DNA from: Euglena gracilis
Lineage: Eukaryota > Euglenida > Euglenophyceae > Euglenales
Reading direction: 5' to 3'
Length of the DNA stretch: 64,000 nucleotides
Assembly (NCBI GenBank): GCA_039621445.1
Contig: CP154955.1
Coordinates: forward strand, 30,263,471-30,327,470
Shown here: positions 22,109 to 33,149 of the stretch, in pieces
Position numbering within the stretch: position 1 is the first letter of the stretch
Layout: every line of letters starts with the position of its first letter
Notes under the pieces: model-generated
What the model was told of the DNA's origin: nothing
What the model saw: the letters and a program-made list of their open reading frames with translations, nothing else
Databases searched by the model: none
Program-made: the position numbers and the translations under genes

Positions 22109-23121
22109 GTTGCTGGAAATGAATTGCCCCATCCTAAGCCATGATGTATTCATTTTCCTTGTGTCTTCCATCAGGTTTCTTTCTTCTCAGAAGACCCCCC
22201 GGGGCAGGGGTTTTTTTTAGTCGTGGACCCGGGGAGGCGGGGGGGGTAGGGTGGGTGGGTCCGGCCGAGCCCCCCCCCCCCCCGCGGAGGGGGGTGGGAT
22301 ATACTTTTTGGCGTCAAAGGCGCCGAAAATTTTTGAAAAAGGTGCTAATTTTGGCATTTTTTCGCGATTGTTTGGCCATTTTCTGGGAAATTCAGCGGGT
22401 CCCCCGGAACCCCTCCCCCCTCGGGGGGGCCCCAGGGGATGGGTGGGTGGGGGGACCCCCCAGTCTTAAAAAAAAACCCCTGCCTGGGGGTGGGCCTGGC
22501 CCTGGGGGGGCGTCCTGTGCCGGAGACCTGGGTTGAGGTTTCGGTTCCCAGTGCCGAAATTTTTTTTGGTGAAATGCACTTAGATGGCCCGTTTTTTTTT
22601 GCTTTGTTTTGGGAGGTGCCTGACAGCCCGGGGGGGGTCCTGGGTGGGTGGGTGGAGGTCTTGAAAAGAAGCCTCCTTCGCATCTTAGTATTCAATCACA
22701 CCACAGTTTCCAGATTTGCACCTGCATCATCAAACATTACACGGGATGCTGTTCTGTATGATGGATTTAGGACTGGAAACCAAAGTTGCCGACCGTGATG
22801 TGCTCTATTTGATTCTTGACTGAGGACAATTAAATATTCTGATTTGTCCATCTTGTAATGAAAAAATGCCAAAGATTACATATTTTTCTTCGAGAAGAAA
22901 GGCGAAGAAGGAAGGTGCACCTTCATTTTGGCCCTGCTCAATTCCCTGCCCACGCTTTTGAATCCGAACAGAAAAGTGCATTCTTCTTTTCTTTGGTGAT
23001 TACAAGAAAACAATCTGTTTTTTTGATCAATTTTTTTTCACGGGTGTGACCGACAGTGAGAAGCCATTATCCAGGAAAAGTGATCTATGTGGGCGATCCC
23101 TCCTCTCAGCAATCACGTGAG

Positions 23122-23196
23122 TCGGACACGGTGCGGATGATGTTCGAGGTGATGGACCTCTCTGTCGCCTCCCCAGCCACCACGTCCCGGTGCGGT
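23122..23196 (+). CDS. Exon 35: AAA2 sensor, SPATTSRCG
   Basis: Encodes VRMMFEVMDLSVASPATTSR then CG, the conserved sensor motif (usually SPATVSRCG). Start follows AG at 23121; a few codons at the 5' edge are uncertain. Leaves by intron 23197-23386, GTCCAG...CTGGCCGC (intermediate type). Confidence 0.95.
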
Positions 23197-23386
23197 GTCC
23201 AGGGGGAGCGCTTCCCCCTCAAACTTTGAACCCCAAGTCTGGAGCGTACCATGTTCAGTGTGTCCTTCCCCAACTCCGGGGGGAGGGTTGGCAGTGGCTG
23301 GATGGGTTTGAAACGTGACAGTATTTTTTTTTATAATGCGGAAGGAAACCTGCTGAGGGTGGGGTCCCGAGTGACCCCCTGGCCGC

Positions 23387-23446
23387 ATGGTGTACATGAA
23401 CCCCGCCGAGCTGGGGTGGCTGCCGGCGGTGGAGACGTGGCTGGCG
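23387..23446 (+). CDS. Exon 36: AAA2 (60-nt exon)
   Basis: Encodes MVYMNPAELGWLPAVETWLA, completing the SRCG-MVYM motif. Both flanking introns are non-conventional; the downstream one (23447-23820) pairs GGC at +4 with GCC at -8. Confidence 0.93.
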
Positions 23447-23820
23447 ACTGGCACGGAGCTGATTGTCATTGCTGCATGGTGACCCCCCAATTAACGGGCG
23501 AGTTGCGGCCCCATGACTTGGACACTGCCATTTCTCACACACCGACAGAACTGTCGCTTTTGGATTTGGGGTGGTTTGGAGTGAATATTACAAAATGAAG
23601 TGAAATGCAAAACTCGAGATCTTCTATATGTGTTTTAACCCCCAATCTTCCCCAGAAGTCTGCTAAATAGTATTTTTGAATTTCTCACCCCACAACCTGC
23701 AGAGCAAACACCTGAGTGTGACCCGTCATTGGAGCCACCTTTTCTGGCTCTCTGCCTGCTGACCTGTTATTGGGGGGGGGGTTGTTATTTGGTGCTATTT
23801 CCATTTCAGTTTGCCACATG

Positions 23821-24030
23821 GGCGGCAAAGGGTACGCAGCGGACCGCTGGGTGCCGGGGCTGCTGCACATGAGCGGTCTGTTGACGTCCGGTGGGCTGGA
23901 GTTCCTGCAGTCGCTGTTCCACACGTACGTGCAGAAGGGGTTGAATTTCATCGCGAAGGAGTGCAGCATGCTGGTCCAGACGGTGGACATCAACCTGACC
24001 GCCTCCCTGTGTGAGTTGCTGCAGGCGCTC
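23821..24030 (+). CDS. Exon 37: AAA2 end
   Basis: Encodes GGKGYAADRWVPGLLHMSGL, FHTYVQKGLNFIAKECSM and VDINLTASLCELLQAL. Donor at GTGATG, phase 0. Intron 24031-25098 was read on both strands: low complexity with G-runs, no gene. Confidence 0.9.
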
Positions 24031-25098
24031 GTGATGTATGCCCGCATTGCCGCTCACCTATGCGCCAACGAATGCCGGTGACGATGGGGCAAAAGCCAGA
24101 GTGCTCGTGGGAAAAACGTGCAACACATATTGTTCCATTCTAGACTCAAATGATTTTTGTAAATGAACGTATTACCTCCTGTAGCTATCTTTGGACCCTT
24201 GCGTGTGCAAAAAGGTCCCTCTTTTGCAAGGTCCAGTCATCAAAGCCAGTGTCCGGAGTCTCCTGTTTTCTTTTTTTTTGTGTTTTGGTGAAGTGAGAGT
24301 CAATGTTTGGGTCAGGGTTTGTTTGGACCAAATTTTGACAATGTACCATTTTCCCCTCAATTTGTCGATGGACTTGTTTGCCTGATTTGGTATAAACTAA
24401 TTTGTCCAGCCCCGGAGCTGTCCTACATCCTCTGCCTCTGGAGAACTCAATGCGACATCTCTTGCCTCTGAAAAGTTGCCACTGTTTGTGACTAGACATT
24501 TTTTTTTCAATTTGCATCAGTCCCGTCCTTCGAAGCCCTTCATCCTTAGCAGCCCTCATCTTCAGTCAAGTCAATTATAACCCCTCCCCCGACCTGGATC
24601 TCCTCTCACCTTAACACCAACCCTCGTCCTCTTTCTTTGTGCCCAGCGATTATTGCCCTGTCCCGTTTCTTCGGCATTGGGGTTTTTTTTTCTTTCATCC
24701 CCAACTTAGAAGACCCACACATTTTGGATGATCGATGGCGGACCGACATTCACCGAACCGCAATGAACTAGGGGGGGCAGTTTGTTTGCAAACAGCAAGC
24801 GAAGCTTGGGACGTTGGCGCCAGGCTTCTTTTTAAGGAAGTGTGCACCCCAGGGGGGGGGGTAGGGCACTTTCAAGGGGGGTAGGGGTTTGGGGTGGGTA
24901 GTGCTAGCACACCCCCTGGCGCCAGGGGCCCGAAATGCCTGGGGGCCATCTTCCAGGGAAAATCGGCTTGCACCGGCAGGCACCGTGGTCCAAAACCTAT
25001 CCCCCGGGGGGTGCCTGCTATGGGCAGGCCACCCCATAGCAGAAGGTGTCCTGTGTGGGGCCCCATCCCGCCCTGCGCCTCTCACCCCTCCGGCCCTC

Positions 25099-25221
25099 GG
25101 CAGCAACCAGAAAATCAACCTGAAGGAGGGGCCGGAGGAGCAGCTGCACGAGACGCTGAAGCTGCTGTTCGGCTTCTGCTTCATCTGGTCCATCGGGGGC
25201 AACGTGGACCAGAAGTCCCAG
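25099..25221 (+). CDS. Exon 38: AAA2/AAA3 connector
   Basis: Encodes NQKINLKEGPEEQLHETLKL and FGFCFIWSIGGNVDQK, the conserved F.F...WS.GGN motif. The 5' edge is uncertain by a few codons. TCCCAGG occurs at both this exon's end and the next exon's start, so several splice choices give the same protein; GC-AG (CAG|GCAGAC) is one. Intron 25222-25573 is a dense poly-C/poly-G block with a GC hairpin at 25374. Confidence 0.9.
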
Positions 25222-25573
25222 GCAGACAATTGCTTAAGCACTGACCAACCCCCCCCCCCCCCCCGGTGGGTGACTGGTTTTTTCAAAGTGACTGACTGGT
25301 TTTTGGCCCGGACCCCTCCCCCCCCCCCCCCGGGGGGTCGGCCAGGAGTGGGCAAAAGTGGCTTGAGTGACCCCGGCGCCGAAGGCGCCGGAAATTTTTT
25401 TTTGGGCCTAAAGTGACTGGAAAGTGGCCGTTTTTCTGAGTGGCCGACCCCCCCCCCCCCCCGGGGGGGGAGTGACTGGCTGGTTTTTTGAAAATGAGTG
25501 ACTGACTGGTTTTTAAAAAAGTGGAGTGACCCCCCCCCCCCCCGGGGGTCGGTTAGCAATTGTATGGTCCCAG

Positions 25574-25723
25574 GAGAAGTTCGACTCCTTCGCCCGGGAC
25601 TCCCTGGAGTCGGTGCTGCTGTTCCCGCCGTTCGGCATGGTGTACGACTTCCAGATGGACCTCACCACCCGCAAGCTGTTGCCTTGGCAGGCGACCGTCC
25701 CGGACTTCAAGTACAACCCGAAG
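25574..25723 (+). CDS. Exon 39: before AAA3
   Basis: Encodes EKFDSFARDSLESVLLFPPF, GMVYDFQMDL and ATVPDFKYNPK. Acceptor TCCCAG, conventional donor AAG|GTGTGG, phase 0. Confidence 0.95.
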
Positions 25724-25978
25724 GTGTGGGTAACTTGATGGAACCGTCCCCAGGCAACCAGTGTGTACATTGTGTGCAGTTCAGCTACTGATATTTTCCA
25801 TGTTTAAACGTGGGATGGAATCATAATAGTTGGGAGTAACTGACAAACACGAGCCAGTCTCTCAGGCAACCCACCGATGATCATCATTTCTGGTAAGATG
25901 ATATCGGCAAAACAGAGACTGTCTTTCAGAAGTGATTTCATGTGCGGTACCCTCCCCTCCCCCGCCACATCACTGCAG

Positions 25979-26224
25979 GTGCCCTTCTTCCAAATCCTGG
26001 TGCCGACGGTGGACACGGTGCGGTACTCCTACCTGGTGAAGAACCTCGTGGCGGCCCGCAAGCCGGTGCTCCTCAACGGGTTGAGCGGCACGGGCAAGTC
26101 GGTGGTGATGTGGGAGACGCTGTACGGCGCGACGGAGGAGTTGAGCCTGCAGCTGATCGGCATCCAGTTCTCCGCCCAGACGTCATCGGCCCGCACCCAG
26201 GAGATGATCGAGGCCAAGCTGAAG
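25979..26224 (+). CDS. Exon 40: AAA3 P-loop
   Basis: Acceptor ACTGCAG, phase 0. Encodes VPFFQILVPTVDTVRYSYLV, the AAA3 Walker A GLSGTGKS and IQFSAQTSSARTQEMIEAKL. Ends AAG|GCGTCG, so probably a GC-AG intron. Intron 26225-26689 has no coding content. Confidence 0.95.
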
Positions 26225-26689
26225 GCGTCGCCCCCCTCCCCTTCCGGCTGCCACGACACAATGGAGGAAATATGTTCATTGCAGCAACTGGGGTTTGCTC
26301 ACCACACCTTCCAGAGAACAGGGGCGGCAAACCAAACACTCTCATTGTTGGATGTGACGGCCAAACCCGAAAATTCACACGTAAAATATTTTTCCATATC
26401 CATAGTTTCATAAGAACCTTTTTTGATCCCGAAGTGAAAAGTTCACGTTATTCACTCGCAACGCGCACACACACAACTTGAATTTGGGTGACAAGTGGTT
26501 TTGTCGCCTTTTGATTTCCAATCAGCAGCTGTTTCTGTTGCTGTTGATCATTTGATCTTCTGGAGAGCACATTTTGATTCCTGAGGGAAGGGATGCGGCT
26601 GTAATTGTCCATTCTGTCCTCGTTAAACAGACAACGAAGGGCGTCGGTCATCAGTTCGTCCCGCTGTGTCCGGTGCTATTGCCCCACAG

Positions 26690-26863
26690 GTGAAGCGCAA
26701 GAACCTGCTGGGGGCGATGCCGGGCAAGAAGGTGGTGCTGTTCATCGACGACCTCAACATGCCCACCGTGGAGCAGTTCGGGGCGCAGCCGCCCATCGAG
26801 CTGCTGCGGCAGATGCTGGGCATGGGCGGCTTCTACGACCGCAAGCTGCTGTTCTGGAAGGAC
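26690..26863 (+). CDS. Exon 41: AAA3 Walker B
   Basis: Acceptor CCCACAG. Encodes VKRKNLLGAMPGKKVVLFID, DLNMPTVEQFGAQPPIELLR and GGFYDRKLLFWKD. FIDDLNMP is the AAA3 Walker B. The next intron (26864-27274) pairs CGG with CCG and contains inverted CCCCAAATAACAC/GTGTTATTTGGGG modules. Confidence 0.95.
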
Positions 26864-26920
26864 ACGCGGGCAGCTCCAGAAGCCCACCCCAGAAAGTCTG
26901 CTGTGTGGACATAACCCCCC

Positions 26921-27125
26921 CCCCCCCCAAATAACACCCCCCCAAATAACACACCCCCCCTCGGGGGCCGATTTCGAGCGCCCAAATAACACCCCCCCCC
27001 CTGTTTTCCTTTGGTTTTCCATGTAAAAATGACACCCCCCCCAAATAACACACCCCCCCCTGGGGCCCCAGTTCGGGTGCCCAAATAACACACCGGGGGG
27101 GGTGTGTTATTTGGGGGGGGGGTTT
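26921..27125. repeat. Inverted CCCC-AAATAACAC module
   Basis: CCCCCCAAATAACACA occurs in direct tandem several times from 26921, and the inverse TGTGTTATTTGGGGG lies at 27105-27121, so the block can fold back. Similar C-run/AATAA modules occur elsewhere in the introns. Confidence 0.75.
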
Positions 27126-27274
27126 AGTCATACTGCTGTGTCGCAGGGGGTCCATCATCCAGCGTCCCGGGACACTTTTTCTTGAAGCCCCTCCCCCCCA
27201 GGGTTGGTGGGTGGGTGGGTGGGTGGGGGTAATTTCCCTACCCACCTCCTCCGGCTTGGGTGCCGCCCGAGGCC

Positions 27275-27363
27275 GTGCAGGACGTGGTGCTGGTCTCCGC
27301 CTGCGGCCCCCCGGAGGGTGGCCGCAGCCCCACCACCCCCCGCATGCTGCGCTTCTTCCACCT
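27275..27363 (+). CDS. Exon 42: AAA3, SACGPPEGGRS
   Basis: Encodes VQDVVLVSACGPPEGGRSPT and TPRMLRFFHL. The S.C.PP.GGR....PR..R.F motif is conserved. No GT at the end; intron 27364-28054 pairs CGC with GCG and includes a GC hairpin module at 27791. Confidence 0.93.
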
Positions 27364-28054
27364 GCCCGCGGCCCCACTGGACCACCGCCCCCCTTCCGCA
27401 CTGCGTTGCTGGTCGATGCCCGAAGAAACGGATGTCCCGTTCTGTGGACAGGAGACTTCGTCGGATGTGCCCTCTGATTTCCCCCCGGCTAGCCTGGCTG
27501 ATTGCCCCGTCCCCCCCCCCCCAGTTCATTGACCGTGGTCCAGAAGGGCATACAAAGTTTAGATGGGGGAGGGCGTCCCTCCCTCCTGGACCGGAGGGGT
27601 CCGGACCACCCCCACCCCACCTGCCAAGGGGGGGTCTGGACCGACATGGGGGTTCCCATGACCCCCCCCAAAGGTCAAAATTTTCCTTTTGGCGCTTTGC
27701 AACAAGTTTTTTTCTTTTGCATGTTTCACAGAATTTGATTTTTCCCCCAAAATGGCCTTTTCTTGGCCATTTTGAAGAGTCAAAAATTTTCGGCCCGGCG
27801 CTTTGCGCCGGGCCGAAAATTGGTCACCTGGACCACGCCACTGTTCATGTGGGGGTGTGTCCCCCCCTCCTGCTGGACTGGAGGGGGGTCCGGACCACCC
27901 CCCACCTGCCCTTATATCGAGCCCTGCCGTGGGCTGTTGGAATCAATTTGTCCCCCCCGATGTTGGTTTCCCCGGCATTTGGGGGCCAACATGGCTCAGG
28001 CCAAAGGGAATGTGCCCAAGGGGCGGGGACACCCTGGAGCGTGGCCGCGCTGGC

Positions 28055-28183
28055 GCTGTCCATTGCGGAGATGGCGGAGGACACGCTGCGGAAGATCTTC
28101 GCGTCCATCCTGCAGGGCTTCCTGGAGCCGTTCTCGGCAGACGTGCGGGGCCTCGTGAAGCCGATGACGTACTCCAGCGTGGA
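28055..28183 (+). CDS. Exon 43: AAA3
   Basis: Encodes LSIAEMAEDTLRKIFASILQ and FLEPFSADVRGLVKPMTYSS. Leaves by non-conventional intron 28184-28448 (GATCAG...CTGGTGGA). GTGGAGAT is repeated at both intron edges; the paired-triplet choice gives SVE-MYLRIKEDL in frame. Confidence 0.93.
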
Positions 28184-28448
28184 GATCAGGCTTTTTTTTA
28201 GTCGGTTGCCCACCCCGGGGGGAGGGGGTGGGTGCTTGGGGCAGGCACCCCATATACCCCTGCCGACCTCTGGGGGGGGGGTAGGGTTTCGGGGGTGGTT
28301 TGGGCAGGCACCCTGATCCCGTTTTCTTTACCCTTTTGGCAAGGACCCACTGGGTACCCCGGGCTGCCCCCCCCCCCCCGGGGTGTGCCTGCTGTGGGGA
28401 GGCACTCCATAGCACCCACCCCCCTGGTCGGTAAGAAAGCCTGGTGGA

Positions 28449-28540
28449 GATGTACCTCCGCATCAAGGAGGACCTGCGGCCCCGCCCCTCCAAGGCCCAC
28501 TACACGTTCAACCTGCGGGACCTGTCCAAGGTCTTCCAGG
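28449..28540 (+). CDS. Exon 44: AAA3, FNLRDLSKVFQG
   Basis: Encodes MYLRIKEDLRPRPSKAHYTF then NLRDLSKVFQG, near-invariant in axonemal dyneins. Conventional donor CAGG|GTGTGT, phase 1. Intron 28541-28960 shows no gene. Confidence 0.97.
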
Positions 28541-28960
28541 GTGTGTGCCCCCGCCGCCGACGTTCGCTGCGCCAGTGGTCTCAGATGTGTGGCCATGTTG
28601 TTGGGTGCATCTCCGTTTCGTTCTGGACCCTCCTAAAAATCGCTTGGTTCCCCCCCAAAAAGCACTGGCTGGTGCGTGGCTGCCACTGTAATTGTTGCCA
28701 ACGATTGCCTCTTTGGATGATTTCGGGTCAGCTAAGCAACAACAGTTGACCTCCACCAAGGCTTTCACTTGAGGAGGCCAGGACAGCGGTGGGAGTCGTT
28801 CAGATTTGGGTCCCACAGAAGTGAGAGCGTCAAATGACGAGAGGATTGGCTGCCATCTGTTGACTCCTATCTGTTGATACTCCCAGTGTGTTTGGCCGGT
28901 GGTTGCCTCCCGGTGCACAAATCCGCCGCCGTCCACCATTTCTGCCCTTGCCCATCGCAG

Positions 28961-29100
28961 GCATCATGCAGGTGGTCCCCCGGACGTGCAGCTCCCTGCA
29001 GAGCACCATCCACCTCTGGATCCACGAGAACATGCGCTGCTTCCACGACCGCCTCGTGGACGACGTCGACCGCCGCTACTTCACTGAGGAGCTGATGATG
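28961..29100 (+). CDS. Exon 45: AAA3/AAA4 connector
   Basis: Acceptor ATCGCAG. Encodes IMQVVPRTCSSLQSTIHLWI, HENMRCFHDRLVDDVDRRYF and TEELMM; the W.HE..R.F.DRL motif is conserved. Intron 29101-29292 starts GGCCGG and ends CTGAGGGG, a G-U-tolerant pair. Confidence 0.95.
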
Positions 29101-29292
29101 GGCCGGGCCGCGACTGGAAGCTGGCCTCTTGTCTGGGTTGACTCTGCCGGCTCAGTCGGGTGACTCTGTGGTCCTGGTGGTGTCTCTTCGGGATGTTAAT
29201 GACCAGAAGTGGCCGGGTGTTTTGGGCTCCATCCTGATGCTGTGCCGTGGCGTGGTGTGGCAGGGACGTGGGATGGGTCGCCGCCTGAGGGG

Positions 29293-29446
29293 GACGTGCT
29301 GCGCCGCAACTTCGCTGTCAGCGAATCCCACGAGGAGCTGTTCGAGGGGACGCCCATCCTCTTCGGCGATTTCCTCCGCATCGGCACCCCGCTGGAGCAG
29401 CGCGTGTACGAGGAGGTCACCGCCCGCCTCACCGCTGTGGCCATGC
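29293..29446 (+). CDS. Exon 46: before AAA4
   Basis: Encodes DVLRRNFAVSESHEELFEGT and PILFGDFLRIGTPLEQRVYE, the conserved L.FGDF segment. The next intron starts CTTCAG; its 3' end (29606) is uncertain by one base. Confidence 0.93.
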
Positions 29447-29606
29447 CTTCAGGCGACACATACCAGGCAATTTTTTTTGTCCCTACGGCGACCCCATTTT
29501 TAAAACGGTGCAATATGGACCCAAGGCGGGTGTCTTGGCCAAAACCTGCTTTTCTTGATGTGTGTGGTGGGGGGTTGGGGGTATCAACCAGGCATAAGCC
29601 TGGAGG

Positions 29607-29921
29607 GCGGTGCGGCGGCCGCCGACCCCAGTCGGCTGTCGCGCCTGTTCGACGAGTACCTGGACGAGTACAACCTGAACAGCAGCAAGCCGATGAGCCT
29701 CGTGTTCTTCGAGGACCACTGCGCCCACCTCACCCGCATCATCCGCATCCTGCGGCAGCCCCGCGGCAACGCCCTCCTCGTCGGCCTGGGCGGCTCCGGC
29801 AAGCAGTCCCTCACGCGCCTCGCGGCGGGCATCCAGGAGTGCCGCTGCTTCCAGATCGAGGTGGTGAAGAACTACGACATCCAGGCCTTCCGCGCCGACC
29901 TGGGCGTGCTGTACGGGCCGG
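29607..29921 (+). CDS. Exon 47: AAA4 P-loop
   Basis: Longest exon. Encodes RLFDEYLDEYNLNSSKPMSL, VFFEDHCAHLTRIIRILRQP, the AAA4 Walker A LVGLGGSGKQSLTRLAA and CFQIEVVKNYDIQAFRADL. The P-loop Lys is present, with Gln after it as usual in AAA4. Donor edge GGGCAG near 29922. Intron 29922-30267 has no gene. Confidence 0.96.
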
Positions 29922-30267
29922 GGGCAGCCCGGGGACGTTACCACCATCCGCAGTGCCATGCTTCCACTACAATCGGCGTTGCCATCATTTAAGTCTCTCT
30001 TTCCGTGCAAGTGAATTTGACCGGTGATGCCATGCATGAGGATTCTGTACTTTTTTCCCCCCTTCAGAAATCTCTCCATTGGAGGATAGGATGGCTGATG
30101 CTACGGCGAATGCCGGAAGATTTCTTTCTTCGGGTAGAATTTGGCGGCCAATGAGGCCACTCCACCATTTCTTGAGGCACTCAGTGCAGCGCTCTGAATG
30201 CCTTTGTTCGATTCCAAGGGAGGTCGGGGCCGAAGGAGGTGGGGCTGGCCCCGGCCGCCCAACACAG

Positions 30268-30365
30268 CCGGGGTGGAGGGCATCCCCATCGTGTTCCTCT
30301 TCGCGGACAACCAGATCGTCAGCGAGAGCTTCCTGGAGGACATCAACAACATCCTCAACACGGGC
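30268..30365 (+). CDS. Exon 48: AAA4 Walker B
   Basis: Acceptor CACACAG, phase 1. Encodes GVEGIPIVFLFADNQIVSES and FLEDINNILNTG. FLFADNQI occupies the AAA4 Walker B position. The next intron starts AAACAG (30366-30690) and can be placed in two ways one base apart. Confidence 0.96.
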
Positions 30366-30690
30366 AAACAGGCAGCGGCAGTTGTCTCCTCCACAACCAG
30401 TCATGCACGCATTCCCCCTTGAATGTCACCACAACAACCTCGCTCTTTCCTTTTCCCTTCTTTTTATGTCAGGCCATTTCTAGGGGCTGCTGTTCGGCGT
30501 GAATTGTGGCAGTCAATGCAGCACACATTTTTTGATATTAAAAATTCTCTCATGCATGAGTTCCCATAAAAGTATTTGTCCATCTGTGCATCCATTGTTT
30601 TTGACGTACTCATATGTTGCTGTTTGTTTCCCTGTTCCGTCTTTGGGGGGCCAGGCCCCGCCCTCCAGGTCGGGCCCCAGCCTGGCGGCC

Positions 30691-30836
30691 GAGGTGCCGA
30701 ACCTGTTTTCCCCGGAAGACAAGGAGAAGGTCATCAACGCGTGCACGGAGGCCGCCCGGGCGGCGGGCGGCGGGGAGACACGCGACGCCGTGTACAGCTT
30801 CTTCATCAACCGGGTGCGCGACAACCTGCACATCGT
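30691..30836 (+). CDS. Exon 49: AAA4
   Basis: Encodes EVPNLFSPEDKEKVINACTE, AVYSFFINRVRDNLHIV. EVPNLF and R..LH.V are invariant AAA4 landmarks. Leaves by the 2.3-kb non-conventional intron 30837-33149 (GCCCAG...CTGGCGGC), which splits the Val codon of LHIVLCMSP. Confidence 0.97.
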
Positions 30837-33149
30837 GCCCAGGCCGCAGTTGCAGCCTCTTTGCCACCATGGAGGGCCGGCCATTCCCTTCTATCCCAAC
30901 CGTTTTCTGTAGGAAGATGCTTGAGGTCCAATGCTCGAGCTCAAGCTTGGGGTGGGATGTCACGGGAGGTAGGTTCGTGGGAGGTGGGTGCCGCGGCCAG
31001 CCATCAACCTACCAAAATAGGATTTTGGCAGGGGCCGTGGCAGGCGGCGGCCCCTACCAAACTGCAAAAGGTGATCACAAAAAAGATTTTATGACGCTAT
31101 TTGAAGGAGTAGAGTCAGGGTTAAGATTCTCCTGCAAACAGTTGAACCCTTCCCGCTCAATGTTGTTATGTTGGCCTCTACAGGGTACTCAGCGAACCCA
31201 AAGAGCGCGATGCAGTTCTGCTTCGCTCGCTGGATCTGTTGTGGTTGGGTGGCCGTGGCCGGCCGTGGCCTGCCGCGGCCCTACCAAATCACTGTTTTGG
31301 TAGGGATGCGGCCGACTGCGACCGGCCGCGACCCTACCAGCCTTGACTGTGTTCCCAGATGGTCCTCACAGGCCGGGTGACATTTGGACCTTTTTGTTGC
31401 TGTTTAGGCTCTGCGATCTGTCCCTGAAGGGTTGCCCGCTGAGGCGTCCAGAGGGTGGACTCTACACACACACGTTGTGAAAAAGCTGGAAAACCGGTGT
31501 GCCAGGAGGGAGTTGCGATCCCTGGGTGCTTGAAGCGCGAGGAATGGAACAGTGGGAACCACCCAGGTGGAGGGTTTGGGGGGGATTTAGGGGAAGCCCA
31601 GGGTCTTGTCCCAACGTCTGGTGAGCAACCCCAGGCCCCACACTGCCGGGCATAGAAGGCAATGGTTATGGACATTGCGCACATGCACAACAGTTATCCA
31701 TTATCCATTGTGCACATGTGAGAGCACGACTGTTGCGCATGTGCGCAATGGTCAACGGAAGCCCCTGACCTTGTGGGAGTCCCTCTGATGTGTTATGGTG
31801 TGTCGGGGGGCCCTCTCTGCACGGCCAGTGTTGGGCTTGGTGAGGAAATTCATTGCGCATTGATTGTTGATGCGCAATGAAAGCACATGTTAACATCTAT
31901 ATTGTTATCATTGTGCAAGTGCACAATGATCACCCACATGTGGATTTACAAAAAAAAATAAAAAATTGCAGAATTTATGAACATTTCGCCGATGTGCAAT
32001 GCGTTTAATTTTTGTAATGAAAAAGATTGTTACGTCATTGCGAACTGCGCAATGGAGCACCCTCGTTTCATTACCCGGCGCTTTGGATTCATTCACACTG
32101 GGCCTTGGCAGCCTTGTGCCTTCAGGCTGTAGAGTTCCAAGTCGTTGCTTTCGTCCCCAAGCCCTGGGGGTGCAGGGTCACACTAATCTGGTTTGTCCTG
32201 AACCTCGGGCCTCGCTGTTCGAATACAGAACTTTTTCGTGGCCATTGCACATCAGAGCAATTATACAGTCACTTTCAAAACTTAGTGCGAGTTAGGCGGC
32301 CTAAGGACGCAGGGAATCGCTCAAGCCAGAGGCTGCCCTGCCCCAATGGCGGTCTAGCCAGCACCAGGAATTTCTCAAGCGGACACACCACCCTCGGCGG
32401 GATTCAGCCGGCCATTTTTTTTTTATAGCCGGCAGCTCCCACCCGCACTCGGGCTGTACCCCCCCTTGGGGGGTTGAATGGAAACAAGGTTGGGCTGGAG
32501 AAGCCAGGCTGGACCAAAAAATTCACCAATAACGGGGTCAAAATCTTTTCATCCTAGGGAGGGGGATTCGGGCTCTTTTGCCTGTTTTTTTTTTTCTGGG
32601 GAACCAGCCAGGTCCAGCGTGGCAGCCCCCCCCCCCCCCCCGGACCCCCCCTTGGGAAGTGGGGGTTCAGGGGGTTGGGGGGCACCCAGCACTTTTTTTC
32701 CAGCCAACACCATTTTCCCGCCAAATTCCCAGGCCAGCACTTCTTTTCATCCAGCTGGACCCCCGCCAGGCTGTATTTTAGTTGGGTGCCGCCCCCCCCC
32801 GGGGGGGGGGGGGTGCCTGCCTGGGCAGGCACTAAGGCACTTAATCCGACCCCCCCCCCCCAGGGGTAGGGCACACGGACAAAAGTGCCGAAGGCGCCGG
32901 GGAGCCAAAAATGGCCTATCTTGAAAGGAATGTGCCTGGGCACAGGCCGAAATCCGACCCCCCCCCCCCAGGGGGGTTAGTGCCTGCCTGGGCAGGCACC
33001 CCAAGGCACTCCGGACCCCCCCTCCCCCCCCAGGGTTGGTAAAAAACAGCCTGACCCCCGCCTAGGGGTCATTAAAATTCCCTCCGGGGGTGCAGATGGC
33101 AGACGCTTCCCAATCTCTACCCGGGGCCACTAAAGTGCTGCCTGGCGGC
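30837..33149 (+). other. Intron 49 (2.3 kb, non-conventional)
   Basis: No coding segment fits the dynein. It contains paired GGTAG...CTACC motifs with GGCCGTGGCC blocks (30965-31340), an inverted repeat around GCGCA motifs (31673-31752), further GTGCA/TGCGC palindromes to ~32055, and C/G-run modules with a GC hairpin near 32886. No transposase or RNA gene was recognised. Confidence 0.7.
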
